DNA from: a virus
IMG/VR virus record: IMGVR_UViG_3300042154_000371
Span: 1-29,396 of that record
Strand: one strand, 5' to 3'
Length of the DNA stretch: 29,396 bases
Shown here: positions 7,371 to 14,835 of the stretch, in pieces
How the letters are laid out: each line of letters opens with the position of its first letter
How positions within the stretch are numbered: the first letter of the stretch is position 1
Made by a program: the position numbers and the translations under genes
Notes under the pieces: model-generated
The model's database searches: none
The model's input: the letters and a program-made list of their open reading frames with translations, nothing else
What the model was told of the DNA's origin: nothing

Positions 7371-7630
7371 AAGAAACAGCAGTAGAGTGGCTTAGAGAAA
7401 AGCTAAGATTAGAATTTGGATTTGTATTTAGTGATAACATATTAGAACAAGCCAAAGAAATGGAGAAGGAGCAGATGAAAGATTCATATAAACAAGGCTT
7501 TGCTTATCGAGATACTTGGAATTGGGAACTTGACGTAGATTGGTATGAAGACTCAACACAAGAAAACAATCAAGAATTTGAACAATACTACAACGAAACC
7601 TTTAAATCTGAGAGCAATGAATCAGTATAG
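7367..7630 (+). CDS. Acidic early protein, unknown
   Basis: An 87-residue soluble protein, helical in the first half (EWLREKLRLEFGF) and very acidic in the second, ending FKSESNESV. The pattern AVEWLREKL...FSDNILEQAKEMEKEQ resembles short hypothetical proteins frequent in Bacteroidetes and their phages. It overlaps the HTH gene by 14 bases. Confidence 0.6.
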   Translation: MKETAVEWLREKLRLEFGFVFSDNILEQAKEMEKEQMKDSYKQGFAYRDTWNWELDVDWYEDSTQENNQEFEQYYNETFKSESNESV

Positions 7631-7814
7631 GATGATGAGAGTAATAAAACTAATACAGTTTTTACAGGTTAAGCCTAGGCCTATTCACTCAATGGCTAGA
7701 TATTTAGGCATCAGCACTAGATCAGTTTACAGATACTTAAAGATGTATGAAAAGATTGGTTATGATGTGCAGAAAGATGATAACTACAAATACTATATCA
7801 ATGAAACGCTTTAA
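7617..7814 (+). CDS. Small helix-turn-helix protein
   Basis: A 65-residue protein made almost wholly of a helix-turn-helix (about residues 10-45: IKLIQFLQVKPRPIHSMARY followed by LGISTRSVYRYLKMYEKIGY), resembling the HTH_11/DeoR-like domain. It probably binds DNA and may regulate phage promoters such as the palindromic region at 6498-6514. The frame is open from 7545, but I choose ATG 7617 because it starts just before the stop of the preceding gene, fitting the overlapping-gene style here. The stop overlaps the next start at 7801. Confidence 0.65.
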   Translation: MNQYRMMRVIKLIQFLQVKPRPIHSMARYLGISTRSVYRYLKMYEKIGYDVQKDDNYKYYINETL

Positions 7815-7956
7815 AGTAACCTATAACTATTTTGATGGTGGTAAAAAGAGGATAGCTGTCAGAATACTAGAAGCCCTGGATAGAGATCACGCAATAATGT
7901 TAATGGCTATGTGGCCAAAACTAATACTAAAAGTAGAACAGTATGAAAAAATATAG
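7801..7956 (+). CDS. Small early protein, unknown
   Basis: A 51-residue protein beginning MKRFKVTYNYFDGGKKRIAV, with two predicted strands and a helix. ATG 7801 is preferred over 7747 because it begins near the end of the HTH gene and gives a protein-like N-terminus. It overlaps the next gene at 7943. Family unknown. Confidence 0.5.
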   Translation: MKRFKVTYNYFDGGKKRIAVRILEALDRDHAIMLMAMWPKLILKVEQYEKI

Positions 7957-8113
7957 AGTATGGCTAGAGGATAGCGTAGAGCCTGAAGGTGGCTTTTGGT
8001 GGGAGTGCTTCCTAGGTAAAGATGGTAAGCTGCATGATTACATCTACACAGATGAGCAAGCAGATACACCACAGTGGTATATTGATAATGGCTATAAAGT
8101 AGAAGAGCTATGA
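7943..8113 (+). CDS. Small early protein, unknown
   Basis: A 56-residue acidic protein (MKKYRVWLEDSVEPEGGFWW..., ending GYKVEEL). It overlaps its neighbours on both sides, including an ATGA junction with the HNH gene at 8110. It has no membrane segment or motif I can name. Confidence 0.5.
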   Translation: MKKYRVWLEDSVEPEGGFWWECFLGKDGKLHDYIYTDEQADTPQWYIDNGYKVEEL

Positions 8114-8724
8114 TAGCAGAAGTAATTAGAAGGTACCCATTTGAAAGCACTGCTCTAATAGCTAAGGATTTAGGAATAAGTAGAAGCAAGGTATATAATA
8201 TAGCCTACAGATATAAGCTGCTAAAAGATCCTGTATATCTTAAGACTGCAGCAAGTGGTAGATACAAAGAGGGTATGAGAAATGGTGAGGCCTTCCAATT
8301 TAAGCCAGGGCACACTCCATACAATAAGGGTAAGCAGATGCCTGCAGAAACTTATGAGAAGGTAAAAAAGGCAATGTTTAAACAAGGGCACAAGCCACAT
8401 AACACAAAGCCTGTAGGAACCATCCATGTAAGAGCAGATAAAACAGGTAGGTTCTACCAATATGTAAAGATTAAAGATAGCCACTGGGAGTTATTACAAC
8501 GGCATGTATGGACTCAGGCAAATGGGGAGATACCAAAAGGATGTGTTATTAATTTTATAGATGGTAACTACCTGAATTGTGAGCTCAGCAATTTGCAAGT
8601 AAAGACCAGGGGAGAAATGGCAGTAATGAATAGCATACACAGATACCCTGCAGAGGTTAGGGATCTAATTAAATTAAACAATAAACTAAAAGCAAAAACA
8701 AATGGCAAACAACAAACTAAGTGA
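8110..8724 (+). CDS. HNH-endonuclease-like protein with N-terminal HTH
   Basis: A 204-residue protein. Residues 1-40 form an HTH (LIAKDLGISRSKVYNIAYRY). A basic segment with FKPGHTPYNKGK (64-75) and FKQGHKPHN (90-98) follows, typical of phage HNH homing-type nucleases. The HNH core is RHVW (131-134), VINFIDGN (146-153) and SNLQ (160-163). In relatives the central motif usually reads H-x-DGN-like (VxHxDGN); here the position of the general-base histidine appears to be asparagine (N148), so activity may be lost or altered. It may be a DNA-binding or resident homing enzyme of the early operon. Its end overlaps the next gene by 23 bases. Confidence 0.75.
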   Translation: MIAEVIRRYPFESTALIAKDLGISRSKVYNIAYRYKLLKDPVYLKTAASGRYKEGMRNGEAFQFKPGHTPYNKGKQMPAETYEKVKKAMFKQGHKPHNTKPVGTIHVRADKTGRFYQYVKIKDSHWELLQRHVWTQANGEIPKGCVINFIDGNYLNCELSNLQVKTRGEMAVMNSIHRYPAEVRDLIKLNNKLKAKTNGKQQTK

Positions 8725-8944
8725 TCTAAGAGATCATATTTTCATGGCATTAGAAAGATTAAGTGATGAGGGATTAACAACAGAGCAGGTAATACAAGAG
8801 GTGGATAAGGCAAAAGCAATAGCACAACTCAGTGCTTCTATCATAGCCAGTGCTAAGGTAGAGATAGATTATATAAATGCAGTAGGATTAGTGGATAGTC
8901 AAAGTGAGCTATTCAAATCAGTTAACCCTAAGCTATTATCATGA
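8702..8944 (+). CDS. Conserved small helical phage protein
   Basis: An 80-residue helical protein (DLRDHIFMALERL... KAKAIAQLSASIIASAKVEIDY). This pattern is common in small phage proteins found close to HNH and replication genes, with no known activity to my knowledge. It overlaps the HNH gene by 23 bases and its stop overlaps the start of the DnaA-like gene (ATGA at 8941). Confidence 0.65.
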   Translation: MANNKLSDLRDHIFMALERLSDEGLTTEQVIQEVDKAKAIAQLSASIIASAKVEIDYINAVGLVDSQSELFKSVNPKLLS

Positions 8945-9303
8945 CTAGACTAGAAGAGGTACAATACATCATAGATAAATTTGATCTTAAAGAAAAATGC
9001 AGGTATATGCCTATACTATATCGGAGATATTACCTATATCATGTACTCCAAAAGGATGGCATGACACTATCTCAGATAGGTAGGCTGTTTAATCAGAGCC
9101 ATGCAACAGTTATCAATGGTATGACTAAGCACAATATATACACAAAGCAAAAAGATCCTGCTTATATGCTGCACACAAAAGAGCTCAGAGAGCAGTTTGT
9201 ACTACCACAATATTATAAGCCACTTAAACAGCGTGTTTTGGAGTGCTACACTATTGATAAATTAGAGAAACTTAAAGAGCAGATCAGATGCAATTACTAT
9301 TAA
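8941..9303 (+). CDS. DnaA domain IV-like DNA-binding protein
   Basis: A 120-residue protein. Residues 39-66 (DGMTLSQIGRLFNQSHATVINGMTKHN, quoted by parts: LSQIGRLF and SHATVINGMTKH) match the pattern of DnaA domain IV, in which a helix-turn-helix is followed by the DHxTVxxAxxK signature that contacts the DnaA box. The ATPase domain of DnaA is absent. The gene directly precedes the repeat-bearing intergenic region and the primase-helicase, so it may be an origin-binding initiator or a regulator of that region. The match is by eye; a generic HTH is the alternative. Confidence 0.65.
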   Translation: MTRLEEVQYIIDKFDLKEKCRYMPILYRRYYLYHVLQKDGMTLSQIGRLFNQSHATVINGMTKHNIYTKQKDPAYMLHTKELREQFVLPQYYKPLKQRVLECYTIDKLEKLKEQIRCNYY

Positions 9304-9392
9304 AAAATGACGCTATGACAAATTCTCTTATTAGGGGAGGTTGGGAAACATTTGAAAATTCAAATAATTTTTTTCGTTTTATTTCTCGTCAT

Positions 9393-9499
9393 CTTGTCAT
9401 AAAATCGCTAATACTCAATAGCAGTGCGGATTTTGCTAAAAAAAACTTGTCATAAACTTGTCATAAACCCGTCATAAAATACCCTAAACTTGTCATGAT
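9393..9499 (+). repeat. Iteron-like repeats, CTTGTCATAAA
   Basis: Copies of the 11-base unit are at 9393-9403, 9446-9456 and 9457-9467. Variants are CCCGTCATAAA at 9468-9478 and CTTGTCATGAT at 9489-9499. The middle three are in perfect tandem, one helical turn apart, and the last lies two units (21 bases) further. A reverse-oriented TTGTCATA is at 9314-9321, and a partial TCTCGTCAT at 9384-9392. The last copy contains the TTG of the primase promoter -33 element. Confidence 0.85.
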
Positions 9500-9521
9500 T
9501 AAGAATAAATGTGTATATTTA
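9490..9521 (+). promoter_or_regulatory. Promoter of the primase-helicase operon
   Basis: TATATTTA (9514-9521) differs by one base from the TAnnTTTG element, and TTG at 9490-9492 lies 21 bases upstream within the last iteron-like repeat. The leader AACTAACCAA (9529-9538) follows, then the ATG at 9542. A protein bound to the repeats would probably repress or control this promoter. Confidence 0.6.
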
Positions 9522-9541
9522 CAGCCTAAACTAACCAATAT

Positions 9542-11866
9542 ATGAACATATCAGTATTTAAATCCCTCTTCAATTCTAAAGAAACACCCTACACTCAAGA
9601 TGTGGTGGATGTGTACAATAGAATTAAGGAAGGGTACCCAGAATTAATAGAAAAGATTACAGCCCTTAGAGGGATGGATGAGGATGATCCTGCATACAGC
9701 AGCTTAAAGAATAGCCTAAGAGCTATCATGTTTAATGGCACCTTTAATGAACGTAATGATAACGGCCTAATAGAGCACTCAGGGCTTTGTATCTTAGATT
9801 TTGATGATTACCCTAGCGCTGAGGTGATGGAAGCTGAGAAGGTAAGGCTAATGAACTGTACTAATGTCTTTATGATATTTGTATCACCATCAGGTAAAGG
9901 CTTAAAGTGCGTGATTAAGATACCACCATCTGATAAATTCACCCATAAGAGAAGGTTTAAAGCTTTTGAGGAGTTTATTGATAGTGATTACTTTGATGCA
10001 TCCAGCTGTAATGTTAGCAGGGTATGTTTTGAGTCCTACGATCCTACTGCTTATATCAATTTAGATGCTGAGGTATTTAATCTTATAGAAGAGGAGAAAG
10101 GGCATAGCTCTTTTGAGAGAGTGCCAGTGCTACCCATGACTAATGAAGGTAAGATTATTGAGAACATCATGAAGTTTAATCATGGAGATATATCTAATGG
10201 TAGAAATAATTGGGTATTTAAAGTAGCTAGCTGTTTTGCGGAGTATGGCATAAGTGAGAATACTGCTAAATTCTATTTACATCAGTACAGTGATAAAGAC
10301 TTCACTCAGATAGAAATTAATACCTGTGTAGGATCTGCATACAAACGAAGTGATAAGGGCACTAAATACTTTGAGGATAAAGAGACCATCTTAAAGGTGA
10401 AATCTAAACTTAAGGAAGGGATAACACCAGGTGATATCTCTAAGCAATTAGACATTAAGCCTGATGTGGTAGAGGATGTAAAAAAAGAGGTAGCTAATAG
10501 TGAGGATACATTCTGGGCTATTAGTGATAAGAAAGTTATCTCTGTGGATCCTATGAAGTATAGAGATTTCCTGAATAAATACGGCTTCCAAAAATACTAC
10601 CCTGAAAGAGCAGAACGTTCTACATTTGTGAGGGTGGTAGAGAACAAAGTTAACCTCAGCTCAGTGGATCAGATAAAGGATTTTGTGCTAGGGCATCTAA
10701 TGAAGCAGAAGCAGGTGGATGTATGGAACTACTGTAGCAAATCACCCTACCTCTTTACAGATGGGCACCTTTCAATGCTAGATCCTATTGAGCTAATGAT
10801 GCTACAGGATACTAAGGATGTGAGCTTTATCCCTTATCGTAATGGAGTAGTTAAGATTACTAAGAATAAGGTGGATATAGTACCGTACATAGATATAGAT
10901 GGTTATATCTGGGATAGGCAAATTATAGACAGGAACTATAAGCCAACTAAGACCATTCAAAATGATTTCAAGAGCTTTGTATCCAAAGTATCTGCAGATG
11001 ATGAGCAGAGGGTAAACGCTTTAGAGACTACCCTAGGTTATTTACTGCATACCTACAAAGATAAAACAGATCAGAAGGCAATAATCTTTAATGATCAGGA
11101 GATAGATGATAATCCTAATGGAGGTAGTGGTAAGAGCTTAGTGCTAACTGCTATTGGTAAGATTAGAAATATAGTAAAGATAGATGGTAAGAGCTTCAAC
11201 CCACAGAAGAGTGATTTCGTATATCAGAGGGTAAATTTAGATAGTCAGATCCTAGCCTTTGATGATGTAAAAAAGAATTTTGATTTTGAGCAGTTATTCT
11301 CACTGATCTCAGAAGGAATTACAGTGAATAGAAAAAACAAAGATGAGATCTTTATCCCATTTGAACGCTCCCCTAAGATTGTGATTACTACCAACTATGT
11401 GATAAGTGGTGCAGGTGGTAGCCATGATAGGAGAAGGCATGAGATAGAGTTTAATCAGTACTTTAATGCTCAGAGGAGCCCACTAGATGAGTATGGGAGG
11501 TTATTATTTGATCACTGGACTGCATTAGATTGGTTAATCTTTGATAATTACATGATAAGTAACCTGCAGAAATTCCTTTCAATGGGCTTAGTTAAATCAA
11601 TAGCTATCAATGCTGATCACAAAAGGTTTATTTCAGCTACTAACAAGGAGTTTTATGATTACGCTATAGAGGGTAATATCACAAATGATGTGGTACACTA
11701 TAACAATGCATCCATTCAGGACTTTCAGGCTTACACAGGTGGATGGAGTGATCTTAATGCTCAGACTTATCTACGTATGATTAGTGAGTACTGTAAGTTT
11801 AAGAAATTCAAATTAGAGAAGGGTAGAAGTGCAGGAGGGAGGTATTTTAAAATTACTAAGGTATGA
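9542..11866 (+). CDS. Primase-helicase (VirE/BT4734 N-domain plus SF3 helicase)
   Basis: A 774-residue replication protein. The N-terminal part resembles the VirE/BT4734 N-terminal domain, with LCILDFDDY (near residue 82) and SPSGKGLKCVIKIP (near 116). A helical segment around 200-280 resembles linkers seen in primase-helicases. The C-terminal domain is a superfamily 3/D5-like helicase: Walker A GGSGKS (near 527), Walker B ILAFDDV (near 570) and motif C KIVITTNY (near 611), followed by an arginine-rich stretch (HDRRRHEIEF). It probably unwinds and may prime phage DNA at the adjacent repeat region. Whether the N-terminal domain is an active primase cannot be seen. Its stop overlaps the next gene by four bases. 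Confidence 0.85.
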   Translation: MNISVFKSLFNSKETPYTQDVVDVYNRIKEGYPELIEKITALRGMDEDDPAYSSLKNSLRAIMFNGTFNERNDNGLIEHSGLCILDFDDYPSAEVMEAEKVRLMNCTNVFMIFVSPSGKGLKCVIKIPPSDKFTHKRRFKAFEEFIDSDYFDASSCNVSRVCFESYDPTAYINLDAEVFNLIEEEKGHSSFERVPVLPMTNEGKIIENIMKFNHGDISNGRNNWVFKVASCFAEYGISENTAKFYLHQYSDKDFTQIEINTCVGSAYKRSDKGTKYFEDKETILKVKSKLKEGITPGDISKQLDIKPDVVEDVKKEVANSEDTFWAISDKKVISVDPMKYRDFLNKYGFQKYYPERAERSTFVRVVENKVNLSSVDQIKDFVLGHLMKQKQVDVWNYCSKSPYLFTDGHLSMLDPIELMMLQDTKDVSFIPYRNGVVKITKNKVDIVPYIDIDGYIWDRQIIDRNYKPTKTIQNDFKSFVSKVSADDEQRVNALETTLGYLLHTYKDKTDQKAIIFNDQEIDDNPNGGSGKSLVLTAIGKIRNIVKIDGKSFNPQKSDFVYQRVNLDSQILAFDDVKKNFDFEQLFSLISEGITVNRKNKDEIFIPFERSPKIVITTNYVISGAGGSHDRRRHEIEFNQYFNAQRSPLDEYGRLLFDHWTALDWLIFDNYMISNLQKFLSMGLVKSIAINADHKRFISATNKEFYDYAIEGNITNDVVHYNNASIQDFQAYTGGWSDLNAQTYLRMISEYCKFKKFKLEKGRSAGGRYFKITKV

Positions 11867-12603
11867 TACAGATACAATATGCTTTTAAAGATGGCATCAG
11901 ATATGATATTAACGATCCACTGGTAGAGACAGGGCAAAGGTATTTATTGATAGATGGTGCAATTGAATATCAAGTATATCCTGCAAAAGGTGATAAAAAT
12001 AATCATCACTTTAGATCAATGCCAGGTGAACTAATAGAAGTTGATAGAATTTTTCATTTGAACTGCCAGTACTATATTCAGGATAATAAAAAAGTAGAGC
12101 TAGATAATTTAACAATTAAATGTGATAAGGTATTGCTAGAAGCTGAGGCTGCTAGATATATAAAAGTAAAGATACCTGATTACTCTATGAGACCTGATTG
12201 TTTATTTTTAGATAGTGATGGTGAGATCATGTGCATAGTGGAGGTAAATGTAACACATGCAAAAAGTTATGAGGATATAGAAAAAATTGAACAGTATAAA
12301 ATACCAACTATAGAACTAACATATGGAAAAAGAAAAGATAATTATAAGCAACCTATCAGAACTGAATGGTTATATTTTAGAGAAGAAGAAAGCTACGAAA
12401 TTGAGATTAGAAACCGAATTGCAGCAGGTCATATATCAATACAACAAGCATATGCTAAATACAAAGAAACTGATAAACACATACGAGCTTTTAACACCAG
12501 AGTTAGACCAAGCAGAACTATTGAACAGCTTAGAGAACAAATTGATTTTACTACAGGAAGAATTAAATTCATTGATGCCTGCTTTCAAGAAGTATTGGGA
12601 TAA
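11863..12603 (+). CDS. CoiA-like nuclease-fold protein
   Basis: A 246-residue protein translationally coupled to the primase-helicase (ATGA). Residues 109-135 (MRPDCLFLDSDGEIMCIVEV then NVTHAKS) have the PD-(D/E)xK pattern: D112 in a PD pair, then a strand and E127-V-N129. The lysine of the usual ExK is asparagine, much as CoiA-like proteins carry ExQ. The region CDKVLLEAEAARYIKVKIPDY upstream (quoted by parts) suits the helix before the core. It may process DNA ends or bind DNA without cutting. Its last 281 bases are also open in another frame as the 12323-12676 gene candidate, which raises doubt about where the real C-terminus lies. Confidence 0.6.
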   Translation: MIQIQYAFKDGIRYDINDPLVETGQRYLLIDGAIEYQVYPAKGDKNNHHFRSMPGELIEVDRIFHLNCQYYIQDNKKVELDNLTIKCDKVLLEAEAARYIKVKIPDYSMRPDCLFLDSDGEIMCIVEVNVTHAKSYEDIEKIEQYKIPTIELTYGKRKDNYKQPIRTEWLYFREEESYEIEIRNRIAAGHISIQQAYAKYKETDKHIRAFNTRVRPSRTIEQLREQIDFTTGRIKFIDACFQEVLG

Positions 12604-12676
12604 TCCTAAAAGACAACTTAAATATTCAGAACATATAAAACAGAAAAATGAACAAAGAAAACAAACAACGACTTAA
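12323..12676 (+). CDS. Possible overprinted coiled-coil gene
   Basis: A 117-residue reading frame (MEKEKIIISNLSELNGYIL...) overlapping the CoiA-like gene by 281 bases in another frame and the VRR-NUC gene by 29. It is leucine-, glutamate- and lysine-rich with long helical, coiled-coil-like stretches (LNSLENKLILLQEELNSL). Its codons look normal for this phage (TTA, GAA, AAA). Both frames look protein-like in the overlap, so it may be a true overprinted gene or a chance open frame. No special start signal is visible. Confidence 0.42.
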   Translation: MEKEKIIISNLSELNGYILEKKKATKLRLETELQQVIYQYNKHMLNTKKLINTYELLTPELDQAELLNSLENKLILLQEELNSLMPAFKKYWDNPKRQLKYSEHIKQKNEQRKQTTT

Positions 12677-13106
12677 GGACCTAGAGGAAAAGTACATGTC
12701 CTACAGGTACCCTTCAGCACCAGGGCACATTATCCCCTTCACCAAGTACTCAGATGCTACGGCTAATGGGCTTACTAAATGTGTTAAGGACTTCCTAAAC
12801 TTCTCACAGCATCAAGCTGAAAGAATTAATACAATGGGAGTATTCAGGCAGTCATATAGAACAGATGGCACTAAGACTGCAGGGCAGTGGACCAAGAGCA
12901 CAGGCACTCCAGGATCTGCAGATATCTCTGCTACTATTTATGGGAGATCTGTAAAGATAGAGGTAAAGATTGGGAAGGATAAGCAGTCAGTGGTGCAGAA
13001 AGAATATCAGCAGATGATAGAAGCTGCAGGAGGAGTATATATAATTACTAAGACCTTTGATGATTTCGTAATCTGGTATGATAACTTTTGCCTGGATAAA
13101 GTATAG
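12648..13106 (+). CDS. VRR-NUC-like PD-(D/E)xK nuclease
   Basis: A 152-residue protein. The C-terminal half holds the nuclease core: GTPGSADISATIYG (86-99, D92), then KIEVKIGKDKQS (103-114, E105 and K107), then QKEYQQMIEAAGGVYIITKT (117-136) with the glutamines and the final strand of VRR-NUC/Holliday-resolvase-like enzymes. It probably cuts branched or nicked DNA during phage recombination or packaging. It lies in the replication/recombination operon between the CoiA-like and ERF genes. The N-terminal 50 residues are basic and may contact DNA. Confidence 0.8.
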   Translation: MNKENKQRLKDLEEKYMSYRYPSAPGHIIPFTKYSDATANGLTKCVKDFLNFSQHQAERINTMGVFRQSYRTDGTKTAGQWTKSTGTPGSADISATIYGRSVKIEVKIGKDKQSVVQKEYQQMIEAAGGVYIITKTFDDFVIWYDNFCLDKV

Positions 13107-13151
13107 AATGACAAATTGATAAAGGATAAGGGGTAAAAGTTACCACATATA

Positions 13152-13370
13152 ATGAATAGAAATGATATGAAAGCAAAACTAATATTTAACCTACCTGAGG
13201 ACCAGGAGAACTTTAACCACGCTAACAATGGCTTCAACTATTACATGGCACTTGTGGAGATGGATCAGTGGCTAAGAGCTGAGTACAAATACAATGGTAA
13301 AGAGAATATGTATGAGGTAAGGGAGATGCTAAGACAAATAATTTTAGATAATAATGTTAAAATAGATTAA
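13152..13370 (+). CDS. Conserved small phage protein
   Basis: A 72-residue protein whose core KLIFNLPEDQENFNHANNG and MALVEMDQWLRAE matches a small protein widespread in siphophage replication regions, with no known activity. ATG 13152 and ATG 13167 are both possible; the second gives MKAKLIFNLPEDQ, the more usual N-terminus for such proteins. A short non-coding stretch of 45 bases separates it from the VRR-NUC gene, and a promoter lies just after its stop. Confidence 0.7.
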   Translation: MNRNDMKAKLIFNLPEDQENFNHANNGFNYYMALVEMDQWLRAEYKYNGKENMYEVREMLRQIILDNNVKID

Positions 13371-13377
13371 TAAGTAG

Positions 13378-13406
13378 TATATTTGTAAACAATTAATAAC
13401 TAACCA
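13378..13406 (+). promoter_or_regulatory. Promoter and leader of the recombination genes
   Basis: TATATTTG (13378-13385) matches the Bacteroidetes -7 element. The leader AACTAACCA (13398-13406) abuts the ATG at 13407. I see no good TTG at -33, so the promoter may be weak or activator-dependent. Confidence 0.6.
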
Positions 13407-13958
13407 ATGGAAAAAACAACTACAAGGGCTGCAAAGCCTAAGGAGGTTGAGCAGCAGCCTGCTCCCTTCTATGTGAGGCTTCACCAAGCTAAACAACTTA
13501 TCGGTAAAGTACATAAGAATGCTACTAACCCCCATTTTAAAAAGTCCTATGCAGATATCAATAGTATCTTAGAAACTGTTGAGCCTATTTTATTACAGCA
13601 TGATCTACTTTTGCTACAGCCTATAGAAGGTGGTAGTGTGTGTACTCAGATTGTATGCATATACACTGGCTTTAGTATCTCTAGCTGTATGACTTTAGAT
13701 CTTAGCTTGGATGCTCAGAAGCAGGGCTCACAGATTAGCTACTTCAGAAGGTACACTATTCAAAGCTTACTTACTTTACAAGCTACAGATGATGATGGGC
13801 ATATAGCAGCAACTGCAAAGCCTAAGATGGATAACAAAAGATTTGCTGAGGCAGTGAAAGCTATAGCAGATGGTAAGTATACTGTAGATAAGTTAAAGGA
13901 TAGCTTTGATCTTACAGATGTGCAGATTAATTCACTACTATTAATACCTGTAATATGA
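13407..13958 (+). CDS. erf: ERF-family single-strand annealing protein
   Basis: A 183-residue ERF-type recombinase, which anneals complementary single strands during phage recombination. The diagnostic parts are NPHFKKSYADINSILETVEP (41-60) and GSQISYFRRYTIQSLL...DDDG (107-131, quoted by parts), both matching the ERF core. The C-terminal 45 residues are helical and variable, as in the family. It overlaps the exonuclease gene by four bases, the classical exonuclease-annealase pairing. Transcription probably starts at the TATATTTG promoter immediately upstream. Confidence 0.9.
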   Translation: MEKTTTRAAKPKEVEQQPAPFYVRLHQAKQLIGKVHKNATNPHFKKSYADINSILETVEPILLQHDLLLLQPIEGGSVCTQIVCIYTGFSISSCMTLDLSLDAQKQGSQISYFRRYTIQSLLTLQATDDDGHIAATAKPKMDNKRFAEAVKAIADGKYTVDKLKDSFDLTDVQINSLLLIPVI

Positions 13959-14626
13959 AAATAAGATGTTCAGCTATAGGTAAGATAATGACTTCACCCA
14001 AAACTAAAGGGGAGGTGCTATCACAAACAACAAAAACGTATATCCAGGGCCTAGCCCTGGCACACGTTTATGGGATACGTAAAGAGTTCACTAGTAAGTA
14101 TACTGATAAGGGTAATGAGTGTGAGGATATGTGCCTCAGCTTTGTAATGGATGTAATTGATAAGGGCTTCCTGTTTAAGAATGAGGAGAACTTTAGTAAT
14201 GAATGGCTAACAGGTACTCCCGATGTAATTACAGACCAGGTGCTAGTGGATGTTAAGAACTCATGGAGTGGCAGCACGTTCCCATGGTTCGATACTGAGT
14301 GCCCTAATAAAGATTACTACTATCAGTTGCAAGGGTATATGTTTTTATGTGATAAGCAAGAGGCACTGTTATGTTACTGCCTTACCAATACACCACATGC
14401 CATAGTAGAGCAGGAGGTAAAGAGTGCACACTACAAGCTAGGACTAATGGAGGAGAGCCTGGACTTAAGAGACCAGGTGCAGAAGCAACACAGCTTTGAC
14501 CACATCCCTGATGCTAAGAGAGTGAAGACCTTTGTAATCAAAAGAGATGAGGAGGTGATAGAGCAGATCAAGGTGAGGGTAGAACAATGTAGGGAGTATT
14601 TTAACCAATTAATAACACAGTTATGA
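13955..14626 (+). CDS. Lambda Exo/YqaJ-like exonuclease
   Basis: A 223-residue PD-(D/E)xK exonuclease. Visible catalytic parts are the acidic helix KGNECEDMC (52-60), TPD (88-90, D90), VLVDVKNSW (96-104, D99 and K101), and YYYQLQGYMF (121-130) with the conserved glutamine and tyrosine of the YqaJ/lambda Exo group. It would resect double-stranded ends to feed single strands to the ERF protein encoded just upstream. The two start/stop codons overlap (ATGA), as do those with the next gene. Confidence 0.85.
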   Translation: MKIRCSAIGKIMTSPKTKGEVLSQTTKTYIQGLALAHVYGIRKEFTSKYTDKGNECEDMCLSFVMDVIDKGFLFKNEENFSNEWLTGTPDVITDQVLVDVKNSWSGSTFPWFDTECPNKDYYYQLQGYMFLCDKQEALLCYCLTNTPHAIVEQEVKSAHYKLGLMEESLDLRDQVQKQHSFDHIPDAKRVKTFVIKRDEEVIEQIKVRVEQCREYFNQLITQL

Positions 14627-14835
14627 GCGCAAAAGAGAAAGCAAAGGAGTTAATCGAAAAATATCAAAAACTTGATATTGAAATAGGTGGTCAATATGAT
14701 GGCTATCTTACAATGAAAATACACGATGCTAAACAATGTGCTTTGATTGCAGTAGATGAATTATTGCTTTTAATTACTTATCAACCTACTATAGATTATT
14801 GGAATGAAGTTAAACAAGAAATAAATAAACTATGA
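14623..14835 (+). CDS. Small helical protein, Bacteroidetes-type hypothetical
   Basis: A 70-residue protein with the pattern KEKAKELIEKY...AKQCALIAVDELL...YWNEVKQEINKL. I recognise this arrangement from many short hypothetical proteins of Bacteroidetes phages and mobile elements; no function is known to me. It overlaps the exonuclease stop and the next start by four bases each. Confidence 0.65.
   Translation: MSAKEKAKELIEKYQKLDIEIGGQYDGYLTMKIHDAKQCALIAVDELLLLITYQPTIDYWNEVKQEINKL

Larger units (their letters stand above)
9304..9541. other. Candidate replication origin / control region
   Basis: This gap holds no gene. It has a very AT-rich stretch (about 9355-9384), an inverted repeat TTTGAA-AA-TTCAAA (9351-9364), several copies of a TTGTCATAA repeat on both strands, and the promoter and leader of the primase-helicase gene. 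AT-rich DNA next to spaced repeats, between a DnaA-like gene and a primase-helicase gene, is the usual look of an iteron origin. An operator cluster alone is the alternative. Confidence 0.55.
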
